This document shows, piece after piece, positions 33,108-41,907 of a stretch of DNA of 64,000 nucleotides; the stretch's first letter is position 1, and each line of letters begins with the position of its first letter. Source of the stretch: an uncultured SAR86 cluster bacterium (GTDB lineage Bacteria > Pseudomonadota > Gammaproteobacteria > Magnimaribacterales > Magnimaribacteraceae); assembly GCA_902618945.1 (NCBI GenBank), contig CACNCK010000001.1, positions 124,001 to 188,000 of the forward strand. The letters run 5' to 3'. A model generated the notes under the pieces. The model was not told the DNA's origin, searched no databases, and saw nothing but the letters and a program-made list of their open reading frames with translations. The position numbers and the translations under genes are program-made.

Positions 33108-34232
33108 ATGTCTTGGAATGGAAATGATAACAAAGATCCTTGGGGAAGGAATGATACTCCTCCGGAGATCGACGAAGTAATTAAAAAAGTTAGACAAAGA
33201 ATAGAATCTATTTTTGGAGGTGGATCTTCTGGTGACTCTTCAGGAGGTGGATTTAATCTTAAGAGTTTTCCTTTAATATTAGGCGTATTAGTCTTGTTAT
33301 GGGTTGGGGCTGGAATATATCAGGTCGAGCAGGCTGAAAGATCAGTAGTGCTTAGGCTTGGCAAATTCCAGGAAATTAAAGGACCCGGCTTAAGATGGAA
33401 TCCTCCGATTATTGACGCTTGGGAAATTGTCGATGTAGTCAGGGTTAGACCACATAGACATGACGCTTCAATGCTCACTAAAGATGAAAATATAGTTGAT
33501 GTGACAGTGTCCATTCAGTACCAAATTGCAGATCCACAAAAATATGTTTTAGATATCAGGGATGCTGATGCTAGCTTAGTGCAAGCTACTGAAAGTGCTC
33601 TAAGGCATGTCGTAGGTGGTTCAATTATGGATGATGTGCTTACAACGGGTCGTGAGCTGATTGCCCAAGAAGTTAAAGCCAGGTTACAACGATACTTGAA
33701 TAAATATAACACTGGTCTGGAAGTTGTGATTGTAAACATCGAAGATTCTTCTCCTCCAAACCAGGTGCAAGAAGCTTTTGATGATGTTATTAAAGCAAGA
33801 GAGGACGAAGTTAGAGCGAGAAATGAAGCTGAAACTTATGCTAATGGCTTGGTACCAGAAGCTAGAGGACAAGCACAGAGAATGTTACAAGATGCTGAGG
33901 CTTACAAGGAGCAAGTTATATCCGAGGCCGAAGGTGATGCGACACGTTTTAATCTTCTTCTATCTGAATATCAAAAGGCTCCAGATGTAACTCGTAACCG
34001 TTTATATTTGGATTCGATTCAAGGAGTAATGTCAAATAGTTCAAAGGTCATGATAGACGTAGAAGGTGGAAACAATATACTTTACCTACCTCTAGATAAA
34101 ATTGCTGAGTCAGCTAGAGGAGTTGAGAACTTAAATATACCAAGCACTTCAGGGAATACATCTATAAGTGACTTAACAAATCAGGTTATTGAAGAAATAA
34201 GACGAAGAAATAGACAAGAGGAACGAAGATAA
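33108..34232 (+). CDS. hflK: FtsH protease regulator HflK
   Basis: A 374-residue SPFH/band-7 protein. A Gly-rich cytoplasmic N-terminus (SWNGNDNKDPWGRN..., GGGSSGDSSGGGFN) precedes one membrane segment (PLILGVLVLLWVGAGIYQV), then the band-7 domain (ERSVVLRLGKFQEIKGPGLRWNPP) and a long helical region with Glu/Ala/Arg repeats. With HflC it forms the periplasmic-facing cage around FtsH that tunes membrane-protein degradation. It starts directly after hflX and shares one base with hflC (TAATG). Confidence 0.94.
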   Translation: MSWNGNDNKDPWGRNDTPPEIDEVIKKVRQRIESIFGGGSSGDSSGGGFNLKSFPLILGVLVLLWVGAGIYQVEQAERSVVLRLGKFQEIKGPGLRWNPPIIDAWEIVDVVRVRPHRHDASMLTKDENIVDVTVSIQYQIADPQKYVLDIRDADASLVQATESALRHVVGGSIMDDVLTTGRELIAQEVKARLQRYLNKYNTGLEVVIVNIEDSSPPNQVQEAFDDVIKAREDEVRARNEAETYANGLVPEARGQAQRMLQDAEAYKEQVISEAEGDATRFNLLLSEYQKAPDVTRNRLYLDSIQGVMSNSSKVMIDVEGGNNILYLPLDKIAESARGVENLNIPSTSGNTSISDLTNQVIEEIRRRNRQEERR

Positions 34233-35107
34233 TGAAAACATTAAGACTTTTACTTATACCTATATTGGTAGCTTTTATAGCTTTAATCTCGGCCTCAATT
34301 TTTGTAGTGAAAGAAACTGAGAGGGCTGTTAAATTAAGATTTGGAGAAGTCGTAGAAGCAGATGTACCTCCAGGGCTACATTTCAAACTTCCAATCATCA
34401 ATACAGTTAGAAAATTTGATGCAAGAATACTTACCCTAGATGCTGCACCTCAAAGCTATCTAACATCTGAAAAGAAAGCTTTGACCGTTGATTCATTTGT
34501 AAAATGGAGAGTAAGCGATGTAGAAAAGTATTTTACTACTACAGGTGGTGATGAAGAAAGATTGAGAAGACTTTTAATCCAAAGGGTCGATGCTGGTTTA
34601 AGAAATGAATTTGGTACAAGGACAGTTAATGAAGTTGTTTCTGGAGAAAGAGATGAACTCATGGATAAACTTACACTTCAACTAGATGACATCGCTGTTG
34701 AAGAGTTAGGTGTCGAGGTAATAGACCTGAGGGTGAAAAAGATAGATCTGCCTCCAGAAGTCAGTGAGTCAGTGTATAACCGAATGAGAACTGAGAGAGA
34801 AAGGCTAGCTAAAGAACTTAGAGCACAAGGTAATGAGGTTGCTGAAAAAATTAGAGCAACAGCTGATAAAGAAAAAACTATCATTCTTGCCGATGCATAT
34901 AGACAAGCTGAGGAAACAAAAGGTAACGGAGATGCAACAGCTGCAGCAACATATGCTAATGCTTATTCAAAAGACCCTGAATTCTATGATTTCACGAGGA
35001 GTTTAAAAGCATATCAATCAACTTTTGAAAGTAAGTCAGATATACTATTAATTAATCCTGACAGTGATTTCTTCAAATATCTAGACAATTCTAAAGCTTC
35101 AAATTAG
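34232..35107 (+). CDS. hflC: FtsH protease regulator HflC
   Basis: A 291-residue SPFH protein with an N-terminal membrane anchor (LLLIPILVAFIALISASIFVV), band-7 start ETERAVKLRFGEVVEADVPPGLHFKLP, and the AxxY-rich helical end SVYNRMRTERERLAKELRAQGNEVAEKIRATADKEKTII. The C-terminal YANAYSKDPEFYDFTRSLKAYQSTF is typical for HflC. It partners HflK encoded immediately upstream and overlapping by one base. hisZ follows after 3 bp. Confidence 0.94.
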   Translation: MKTLRLLLIPILVAFIALISASIFVVKETERAVKLRFGEVVEADVPPGLHFKLPIINTVRKFDARILTLDAAPQSYLTSEKKALTVDSFVKWRVSDVEKYFTTTGGDEERLRRLLIQRVDAGLRNEFGTRTVNEVVSGERDELMDKLTLQLDDIAVEELGVEVIDLRVKKIDLPPEVSESVYNRMRTERERLAKELRAQGNEVAEKIRATADKEKTIILADAYRQAEETKGNGDATAAATYANAYSKDPEFYDFTRSLKAYQSTFESKSDILLINPDSDFFKYLDNSKASN

Positions 35108-35110
35108 TAG

Positions 35111-36079
35111 ATGAGTTCAAAAATACGCTGGAGCTTACCCGATGGCGTAGATGAACTTCTTCCACCTAAAGCAATTGAAGTGGAGATGTTGAGAAGGAAA
35201 TTAATTGATGAATATATTTCCTCTGGCTTCGAATTTATTACTCCTCCTTTATTGGAATTATCTGAATCAATAGGTGGTGAAGCTCATGATGAGATTAAGT
35301 CACATGCATTTAGTTTCAAAGATAGCTTAACTGGCAAAAATTTATCCATAAGGCCAGATATTTCAGAACAAGCCTCTAGGATAGATGCTTATCGAATACA
35401 ATCTAATGATACTGTGAAACTCTGTTATGCAGGAGAGGTTGTGAAGAGTAAGGTATCAAAGTCTTTAAGATCAAGAACGACTATACAAGTAGGCGCCGAA
35501 ATATTTGGAGATTCTTCTAAAGAGGCTGAATTAGATAGTATAAATTTAATGTTAAAGAGCCTCGAAATTGCAGGTATAAAAAATATAACTCTTAGTCTTG
35601 GTCATGCTGCATTTACTTTTTCAGTCCTCGAACCTTTCAAGAAATTAGGTAGAGAAATTTTTGTAGACTTAGAAATAGCGCTTTCTAAAAAATCCAAATC
35701 TGACTTAGATAAAATAATTCCAGATTCTAATCAAAATAAACAATCTTTAATTTCTCTATGTGATATGTATGGTGGTATCGACATAATCCAGTCCGCAAAA
35801 GAAAGTTTTTCTTACTTGGAGTCAACTCAAAATTTTATGGATCATCTTGAAGGCTTGGCAGGCAAACTAATAAAAAATTCTGGAATAACTTTACATGTTG
35901 ATTTGGGTGAGGTTCAAGGTTTCAAATATCATAATGGAGTTGTGTTTTCCGCATATGCCGACTCAGCCGGTTATGTGCTTGCAAAAGGTGGAAGATATGA
36001 TGGCCTAAGAAAGCAATCAGATAGTGATAGACCGGCAGTAGGATTTGATCTAGATTTAGTTTCAGTTTCTAATTTATAG
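35111..36079 (+). CDS. hisZ: ATP phosphoribosyltransferase regulatory subunit
   Basis: A 322-residue class II histidyl-tRNA-synthetase-like protein without the anticodon domain. N-terminal LPDGVDELLPPKAIEVEMLRRKLIDEYISSGFEFITPPLLEL and motif 2-like FSFKDSLTGKNLSIRPDISEQASRID are visible, with GGRYDGL near the C-terminus. HisZ activates the short form of HisG in the first step of histidine synthesis, so a short-form HisG should exist elsewhere in the genome. The hflC-hisZ-purA order is the one found in pseudomonads, which supports HisZ rather than a second HisS. Confidence 0.9.
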   Translation: MSSKIRWSLPDGVDELLPPKAIEVEMLRRKLIDEYISSGFEFITPPLLELSESIGGEAHDEIKSHAFSFKDSLTGKNLSIRPDISEQASRIDAYRIQSNDTVKLCYAGEVVKSKVSKSLRSRTTIQVGAEIFGDSSKEAELDSINLMLKSLEIAGIKNITLSLGHAAFTFSVLEPFKKLGREIFVDLEIALSKKSKSDLDKIIPDSNQNKQSLISLCDMYGGIDIIQSAKESFSYLESTQNFMDHLEGLAGKLIKNSGITLHVDLGEVQGFKYHNGVVFSAYADSAGYVLAKGGRYDGLRKQSDSDRPAVGFDLDLVSVSNL

Positions 36080-36089
36080 GAATGAAACT

Positions 36090-37367
36090 ATGAATTTAAA
36101 TATTTCTTTACTTGGTCTTCAGTGGGGTGACGAAGGAAAAGGCAAGGTAGTGGATTATCTTGCAAATGATCTAGATGCTGCTGTTAGGTATCAGGGTGGC
36201 CATAATGCAGGTCACACGTTAATAGTGAACGGAAAAAAAATTGTTTTTCATTTATTACCTTCAGCAATATGTCACAAAAATATAAAATGCTTTATCGCAA
36301 GAGGAGTTGTTGTAAGTCTAGATGCTTTATTCTCAGAGTTAGCTGAAGCGAATGAAGTTTTAGGAGATATTGAAGACAGACTCATAATAAGTTCAGCTTG
36401 CAGTCTTATTCAGCCTTATCATATAAAGTTGGATCAGCTTAGAGAGCAGTCTGCCAATTTAACAAAAATAGGAACAACAGGAAGAGGAATAGGAACAACT
36501 TATGAAGACAAAGTTGGAAGAAGATCAGTTCGAATTTCGGACCTATATGATGAAAGTAAATTAAATGATAAGTTGACGCAAGCATTAGATTTTTACAATT
36601 CAATTTTTGAACATTCATTTGGTACCTCGAAAATCGATCTAAATGAATTGGTAGATTTAAATTTGAGACAAGCTGAACAATTGAAGCCTTATATTGGAAA
36701 TGTAATAGAAGAAATAAGAGAATTTCAAAAATCTAAAAAGAAAATCCTTTATGAAGGTGCTCAAGGTGCTTTATTAGATGTAAGCTTAGGAACTTATCCT
36801 TTTGTTACATCAAGTAACCTAATTGGGGGTGTTCCAGCTGGCGCGGGAATTAGTCCATCTGATATTGATTATACGATAGGAATTACTAAGGCTTACACTA
36901 CAAGAGTTGGCGAAGGACCTTTTCCTACTGAGTTGTTTGATGAGATGGGAACTTACTTAGCTAAAACGGGTGGAGAGGTTGGAGCTACTACTGGAAGACC
37001 TAGAAGATGTGGATGGCTAGATGGTTTCCTTCTAAAGAATATGGTCAAAGTCAGTGGAGTAGACGGACTGTGCTTAACTAAGATAGATGTTTTGGACGGA
37101 TTAGAAAAAATAAAGATTTGTAATGCTTATTCTGGTGACCTTACTGAAGCTGAAATGATTGAAACTATGGATCTAGAGCTTGCTCAGCCAGAATATCTAG
37201 AGATGCCAGGCTGGTCTAAACTTACAGCAGGACAAACTTCATATGAAGAACTCGATGATAATGCTAAAGCTTTTGTTGAGAAAATAGAAGAAATTTCAGG
37301 AGTTCCTGTTATTATGATTTCAACTGGTCCTAAGCGCGAAGATACAATTATTAGAAAATATATATAA
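36090..37367 (+). CDS. purA: Adenylosuccinate synthetase
   Basis: A 425-residue PurA. The GTP/IMP-binding N-terminus is GLQWGDEGKGKVVDYLA (catalytic Asp), followed by YQGGHNAGHTLIVNGKKIVFHLLPS (catalytic His), TGRGIGTTYEDKVGRR, EGAQGALLDVSLGTYPFVTSSN, and TTTGRPRRCGWLDG-type GATTGRPRRCGWLDGF. It makes adenylosuccinate from IMP and aspartate with GTP. It is the last conserved gene of the miaA-purA block; what follows is accessory. Confidence 0.97.
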   Translation: MNLNISLLGLQWGDEGKGKVVDYLANDLDAAVRYQGGHNAGHTLIVNGKKIVFHLLPSAICHKNIKCFIARGVVVSLDALFSELAEANEVLGDIEDRLIISSACSLIQPYHIKLDQLREQSANLTKIGTTGRGIGTTYEDKVGRRSVRISDLYDESKLNDKLTQALDFYNSIFEHSFGTSKIDLNELVDLNLRQAEQLKPYIGNVIEEIREFQKSKKKILYEGAQGALLDVSLGTYPFVTSSNLIGGVPAGAGISPSDIDYTIGITKAYTTRVGEGPFPTELFDEMGTYLAKTGGEVGATTGRPRRCGWLDGFLLKNMVKVSGVDGLCLTKIDVLDGLEKIKICNAYSGDLTEAEMIETMDLELAQPEYLEMPGWSKLTAGQTSYEELDDNAKAFVEKIEEISGVPVIMISTGPKREDTIIRKYI

Positions 37368-37370
37368 GAA

Positions 37371-37751
37371 ATGCGATACTTTTTTTTAATTATTTTAACC
37401 TTTTCACTGTCAATAGAATCTACTGATTTGGAGTTTAAAGAAGGCGACGAATTTCTTGCAAATAAATTCGAAACCATTGCCTTATTTTTTTATAAGTCAG
37501 ATGCCACTAGAGTAGACATCGCAAGAGATTTATCCTTCTCTATTCACGATTTCATGACTTATGGCGCTGTAGATCAGAGAGATATTTATAAGATCAAACG
37601 AGGTGAAACTTTTATTCTCAAAGATAGTTATAGAGACGGTGATATCTTTGAGGTTAATCTGAAAAGTTCACGTACTTCCAGAGAAAAATTTTTCGTTCTT
37701 TCTGAAGATTTAAAGAATTCATCCATCACTCTGATTACAGAAGAGTCTTAA
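37371..37751 (+). CDS. Small exported protein of unknown function
   Basis: I do not recognise this 126-residue protein. It starts with a hydrophobic signal-like segment (MRYFFLIILTFSLSIES) and then a soluble beta-rich part, with VDQRDIYKIKRGETFILKDSYRDGDIFEVNL that looks like a small SH3-like barrel. There are no cysteines in the mature part. Its ATG is 3 bp after the purA stop and its stop 5 bp before the DUF3604 gene, so it belongs to the same transcript. A role in the envelope is all that can be inferred. Confidence 0.7.
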   Translation: MRYFFLIILTFSLSIESTDLEFKEGDEFLANKFETIALFFYKSDATRVDIARDLSFSIHDFMTYGAVDQRDIYKIKRGETFILKDSYRDGDIFEVNLKSSRTSREKFFVLSEDLKNSSITLITEES

Positions 37752-37756
37752 TTTTC

Positions 37757-39955
37757 ATGAAAAGCTATTTCAAAATAGCCGCTAAGGGTATTTTGCTGAT
37801 AGTTTCACTTATCTTGGCTCTATATTTTGCTGTTTTTTTTGATTTTTTTGGTAAACCCCAAGATCAGGGCCAAATTGAAGAATTTAATGCCCCATTCTTG
37901 AGCCCAATAGATAAAAAATTAAGCGAAAAAACAATCTTATTTGGCGATTTACATGTTCATACGACCTATTCACTCGATGCTTTTATAGGGAATTTACCTA
38001 TTTTAGAAGGAGAGGGAACTCATCCAGCTGCAGATGCATGCAACTATGCAAGGTTTTGTGCAAATCTAGATTTCTTTTCTATAAATGATCATGCTGAATT
38101 TTTAACAAGAAGGGAGTGGACAGACACAATACAGTCTTTAAGAGACTGCTCAAGAATATCTAATGAGTCAGATGAAAGTTCTATCGTTCCCTTTCTTGGT
38201 TGGGAATGGACTCAGACAAGCTTAGATACAGATAAACATTATGGACATAAGAACGTAATATTAAAATCTCTTCAAGATAATATCCCTGAAAGGCCTATTG
38301 GAGCACCTGACCATAAGTTTTTTAAGAGCATAGTAGATGCTCCAGCTTATACATTATTCGGAGCCATGCTTTATGACTATAAAAATATTTCTTATTATTT
38401 GAACTATAGGCAAAGACAGTTACTTATAAAGAGCCTTGAATATTGTGACAATTCGATTCATGTAAAAGACCTTCCACTTGACTGTCTTGAGAGAGCAGAA
38501 AGACCGTCTGATTTATATAGAAAATTAGATGAGTGGGGGACAGACTCTTTAGTAATTCCTCATGGGTCTGCTTGGGGAAATACTTCTCCGCCCATGGCAA
38601 CATGGAAAAATCAATTAAATATCGCAGACCACAATCCTAGATATCAAAAATTGATAGAAGTTTTTTCAGGTCATGGAAATACAGAAGAATATCGATCTTG
38701 GGAAGCTTTCAAGATATTAGATGGAGAATATGTTTGTCCAGCCCCCACAGAAAACTATGTTCCAGATTGTTTTCAGGCCGGCGAAATAATCAAAGAAAGA
38801 TGCAGGATTTCAGCTGGAAGTGAAGAACTCTGTAATCAAAGGGCAAAAGAGGCAAGAGATAACTTCACTAAAGCCAATCCTTATGGGTTATTGACCATAC
38901 CTAACCCAAGGCCAGAAGAGTGGTTAAACAGTGGTCAATGCATAGATTGTTACTTACCAGCTTTTGACTATAGACCAAAATCATCAGTGCAATATGCATT
39001 AGCTTTAAGAAATTTCACTGAAGGAAAAACTGAACCTTATAGGTTTGGTTTTATTGGGTCTAGTGACAATCACTCTTCAAGACCTGGAACGGGTTATAAA
39101 GAAATTGATAGGATTAGAAATACCGACTCTAAGTATAAGTCATCGAATCAAGTCATGAGTTTGAATCAACTTTCCCAAGACTATGCCATCCCAAGATCAC
39201 AAGAAATTAACTTGGAGCAAATGATTGATAGGATGAAACCAAGTCAAGGAGAAAGAATAGCCTCATTTCTTTACACAGGCGGATTGATAGCAAGTCATGT
39301 ACTAGAAAAGAGTAGAGAATCTATATGGAATGCTTTAAATAATAGAGAAGTATATGCAACGAGCGGAGAAAGAATTTTATTATGGTTTGATGTGACTAAC
39401 CACCCATCCGGAAAGTTAATGCCTATGGGCAGTGAGTTTTCTATGCAAGAAAATCCAAAGTTCAAAGTAAGAGTATTAGGTTCTCAAAAACAGGCACCTG
39501 GGTGTAGTTCGGAGAATGAGATAACTAAAACTTACCTAGATAAGCTTTGTAATGGAGAATGTTTCAATCCTACTGATGAGAGGAATAATATTTCCAGAAT
39601 AGAAATTATAAGAATAAGACCCCAAACTTATCCTGACGAACCTATAGAAACTTTAATCGAAGATAGTTGGAGGATTTTTGAATGCAAACCTTCTCAAGAA
39701 GGTTGCGTAGTAGAGTTTGAAGATCCTAATTTTATGGATGCTAATAGAGAAGTCATCTACTATGTCAGAGCAATTCAAGAACCCTCGCTAGCAATTGGGG
39801 CTGCAAATTTAGCTTGTAAATTTGATGATGACGGTAAGTGTAAAGAAGTTAAACTTTGTGGAGATGCAAAAGGGCAGGGAGAGGGTGATTGCTTATCCGA
39901 AAACGAAGAGAGAGCTTGGTCATCTCCTATATTTATTAAATATTCTCAGAATTAG
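37757..39955 (+). CDS. DUF3604 family membrane-anchored PHP-like metallohydrolase
   Basis: A 732-residue protein with an N-terminal membrane anchor (GILLIVSLILALYFAVFF) and a large exported domain of the DUF3604 family. Metal-site motifs resemble the PHP fold: GDLHVHTTYSLDAF, INDHAEFLTRREW, PHGSAWGN, and FIGSSDNHSSRPGTGY. More than a dozen cysteines in the exported part suggest disulfides. The C-terminal part (GERILLWFDVTNHPSGKLMPMG, then a beta-rich segment) is typical of the family. Substrate is unknown; a phosphoesterase or related hydrolase is likely. These proteins are common in marine gammaproteobacteria (memory, not searched). The last 20 bp overlap nusB on the opposite strand. Confidence 0.85.
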   Translation: MKSYFKIAAKGILLIVSLILALYFAVFFDFFGKPQDQGQIEEFNAPFLSPIDKKLSEKTILFGDLHVHTTYSLDAFIGNLPILEGEGTHPAADACNYARFCANLDFFSINDHAEFLTRREWTDTIQSLRDCSRISNESDESSIVPFLGWEWTQTSLDTDKHYGHKNVILKSLQDNIPERPIGAPDHKFFKSIVDAPAYTLFGAMLYDYKNISYYLNYRQRQLLIKSLEYCDNSIHVKDLPLDCLERAERPSDLYRKLDEWGTDSLVIPHGSAWGNTSPPMATWKNQLNIADHNPRYQKLIEVFSGHGNTEEYRSWEAFKILDGEYVCPAPTENYVPDCFQAGEIIKERCRISAGSEELCNQRAKEARDNFTKANPYGLLTIPNPRPEEWLNSGQCIDCYLPAFDYRPKSSVQYALALRNFTEGKTEPYRFGFIGSSDNHSSRPGTGYKEIDRIRNTDSKYKSSNQVMSLNQLSQDYAIPRSQEINLEQMIDRMKPSQGERIASFLYTGGLIASHVLEKSRESIWNALNNREVYATSGERILLWFDVTNHPSGKLMPMGSEFSMQENPKFKVRVLGSQKQAPGCSSENEITKTYLDKLCNGECFNPTDERNNISRIEIIRIRPQTYPDEPIETLIEDSWRIFECKPSQEGCVVEFEDPNFMDANREVIYYVRAIQEPSLAIGAANLACKFDDDGKCKEVKLCGDAKGQGEGDCLSENEERAWSSPIFIKYSQN

Positions 39956-40343
39956 ATTTATACATCTTATCTAATATTGCATTTACATACTTATACCCAT
40001 CTGCAGCGCCATACTTTTTGGTTAATCTTATGCTCTCTTTAATAATGATCGGGGCATCTGTATTTGTGTATAACATCTCATAGGCAGCTAATCTCAAAGT
40101 ATTCCGCTCTATTGGATCAAGGGAAGAAAGTTCTCTTTCCATAAAGGTTGATAGAGAGGTATCTATCTTCTCTTTAAATTTCATAACACCTTCAAGAAGG
40201 TCCTTATAATGTGGATATCTACTCTGAAGAGATAAATCTGTAAAGAGCTCTTTAATATCTGAGCCAGATAGTTCAATTTCATACAGACTTTGTATTACTT
40301 TATCTCTCGATCTAACGGGCGAAGTATCTTTTTTGGATTTCAT
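39936..40343 (-). CDS. nusB: Transcription antitermination protein NusB
   Basis: The 135-residue all-helical protein matches NusB: SRDKVIQSLYEIELSG at the N-terminus (RRxAxQALY region), SSLDPIERNTLRLAAYEMLY, TDAPIIIKESIRLTKKYGAADGYKYVNAILDKM. With NusE it binds boxA of rRNA leaders. It is the last gene of the minus-strand nrdR-rib-nusB group, 3 bp after ribH. In pseudomonads and E. coli thiL follows nusB; here the gene after nusB is the convergent DUF3604 gene and thiL is 19 kb away. Confidence 0.94.
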   Translation of the reverse strand: MKSKKDTSPVRSRDKVIQSLYEIELSGSDIKELFTDLSLQSRYPHYKDLLEGVMKFKEKIDTSLSTFMERELSSLDPIERNTLRLAAYEMLYTNTDAPIIIKESIRLTKKYGAADGYKYVNAILDKMYKSNSENI

Positions 40344-40346
40344 GGA

Positions 40347-40811
40347 TCAAGATAGGGAATCGACCATATTTAATGCGGTAAGAGCAAATTCTTTACCCTT
40401 ATTCATTTTGTTTGGGTTAGACCTTTCTTCAGCTTGCTCAATTGTGTTAGTAGTTAGGACTCCGCATATCACAGGAATACGGGTCTTAAGCGAAACTTCT
40501 TGAAGACCTTCAAGACACGAACTAGATATAAAATCAAAATGAGGAGTATCACCTCTTATAATTGCACCTAGCGAAATAACTGACAATATACCTTCTTTTT
40601 CAGCCATAAATTGGGTCGCTAGTGGTAACTCAAATGCTCCTGGGACTTCTTTAAGGTATATATTAGCTTCATCTACTCCTTGTCTTACAAGCTCTTTTTT
40701 AGTTTCTTTTAATAAATCTTGAACTATGGATGGATTCCATGAAGTGAAGACAATCCCGTACTGTCCTTGTTTAGCTTTTACTGATATGTCTTTAATCTTA
40801 AGGCTTTTCAT
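40347..40811 (-). CDS. ribH: 6,7-dimethyl-8-ribityllumazine synthase
   Basis: A 154-residue lumazine synthase, condensing the ribityl-pyrimidine with 3,4-dihydroxybutanone 4-phosphate. Motifs are IVFTSWNPSIVQDLL, YLKEVPGAFELPLATQFM, VISLGAIIRGDTPHFDFI (catalytic His) and IPVICGVLTTNTIEQAEERSN. The product is a substrate for riboflavin synthase, whose gene is not in the window. It is separated by 4 bp from ribBA and 3 bp from nusB, so it is co-transcribed. Confidence 0.96.
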   Translation of the reverse strand: MKSLKIKDISVKAKQGQYGIVFTSWNPSIVQDLLKETKKELVRQGVDEANIYLKEVPGAFELPLATQFMAEKEGILSVISLGAIIRGDTPHFDFISSSCLEGLQEVSLKTRIPVICGVLTTNTIEQAEERSNPNKMNKGKEFALTALNMVDSLS

Positions 40812-40815
40812 TATA

Positions 40816-41907
40816 TTAATTTATAAATTCAGTTATCTCTAAATCAAAGCCTGCGAGAGGATATTTTAAGGAGGCGCCTAATAGTCTAATCTTAGTTACA
40901 CCAAGATCTTTTAATATCTGAGCTCCTACACCAATAATTCTGGTATCTGGACCGTCATTTTTTGTTTTGGTTTTTCTACCTTTTAGAAATGAAATATTAG
41001 ATAGAAGTTCATCGGAGCTCTCTGAATGAGATAGAAGAAGTATTACGCCTTTTCCTTCTTCATCAATCTTTTTCATTGCCTGAGAAAAAGACAATCTACT
41101 GCCAAATTTATTAATACCCATAATATCCTGAAGCGTATTGTTCTGTTGAACTCGGACTAGCACTTCATCAGTACTTTTTATCTTATTTTTCACCAAGGCG
41201 AGGTGTATATCTCCATTGATGGTATCTTCATAAGCATGTAAAGAAAATTTACCGTACTCAGATTCAATATCAGTTTTATCAACTAGCTTGATACTCTTTT
41301 CGCTTATATTTCTATAATGAATGAGATCGGCGATTGTTCCAATTTTTAGGCTATGTTTTTTTGCAAACACCTCTAAATCAGCTCTCCTTGCCATGGTCCC
41401 ATCATCATTCATAATCTCTACAATTACAGCAGATGGATCTAACCCCGCCAATTTAGCGAGATCCGTGCCAGCTTCTGTGTGGCCAGCTCTGTTCAGGACA
41501 CCACCTTCCTGAGCCTTTATTGGAAAAACATGTCCAGGCTGAACAATATCATCGGCTTTAGCTTTTTTACTTACCGCAGCTTGTATTGTTGTTGCTCTAT
41601 CTGAAGCTGATATACCAGTTGTTACACCTTCTGCTGCTTCAATAGAAGTAGTAAATGCCGTCCCTAATTCAGTGCCATTATTTTTTACCATTTGTTCTAG
41701 ACCTAGTCTTTTACATCTGTCCTCATTGATTGCTAGACAAATTAAACCCCTTGCGTGGGTTGCCATGAAGTTGATGGCATCTGCATTAACTTTTTCCGCA
41801 GCAAGTACCAGATCGCCTTCATTTTCTCTGTCTTCGTCATCCATAAGGATGACCATCTTCCCCAGAGAGATGTCTTCAATAATTTCTTGTATGCTATTAA
41901 GCTTCAT
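40816..41907 (-). CDS. ribB: 3,4-dihydroxy-2-butanone 4-phosphate synthase with degenerate GTP cyclohydrolase II domain
   Basis: The 363 residues make a RibBA-type fusion. The RibB half (1-205) is intact: ILMDDEDRENEGDLVLAAEKVNADAINFMATHARGLICLAI, the HTEAGTDLAKLAGL substrate site, and EIMNDDGTMARRADL. The C-terminal half has the length of GTP cyclohydrolase II but no cysteine at all, so the zinc ligands of the C-x2-GD-x8-C-x-C motif are missing and it cannot be an active RibA. A complete RibA (Cys52, Cys63, Cys65) is encoded separately at 61043. This split is common in gammaproteobacteria. It overlaps ribD by 1 bp; the riboflavin synthase gene usual between them is absent. Confidence 0.92.
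   Translation of the reverse strand: MKLNSIQEIIEDISLGKMVILMDDEDRENEGDLVLAAEKVNADAINFMATHARGLICLAINEDRCKRLGLEQMVKNNGTELGTAFTTSIEAAEGVTTGISASDRATTIQAAVSKKAKADDIVQPGHVFPIKAQEGGVLNRAGHTEAGTDLAKLAGLDPSAVIVEIMNDDGTMARRADLEVFAKKHSLKIGTIADLIHYRNISEKSIKLVDKTDIESEYGKFSLHAYEDTINGDIHLALVKNKIKSTDEVLVRVQQNNTLQDIMGINKFGSRLSFSQAMKKIDEEGKGVILLLSHSESSDELLSNISFLKGRKTKTKNDGPDTRIIGVGAQILKDLGVTKIRLLGASLKYPLAGFDLEITEFIN

Noticed and set aside
40816..41300. Active GTP cyclohydrolase II in the RibB fusion
   Set aside because: All zinc-binding cysteines are missing, and an intact ribA is encoded at 61043.
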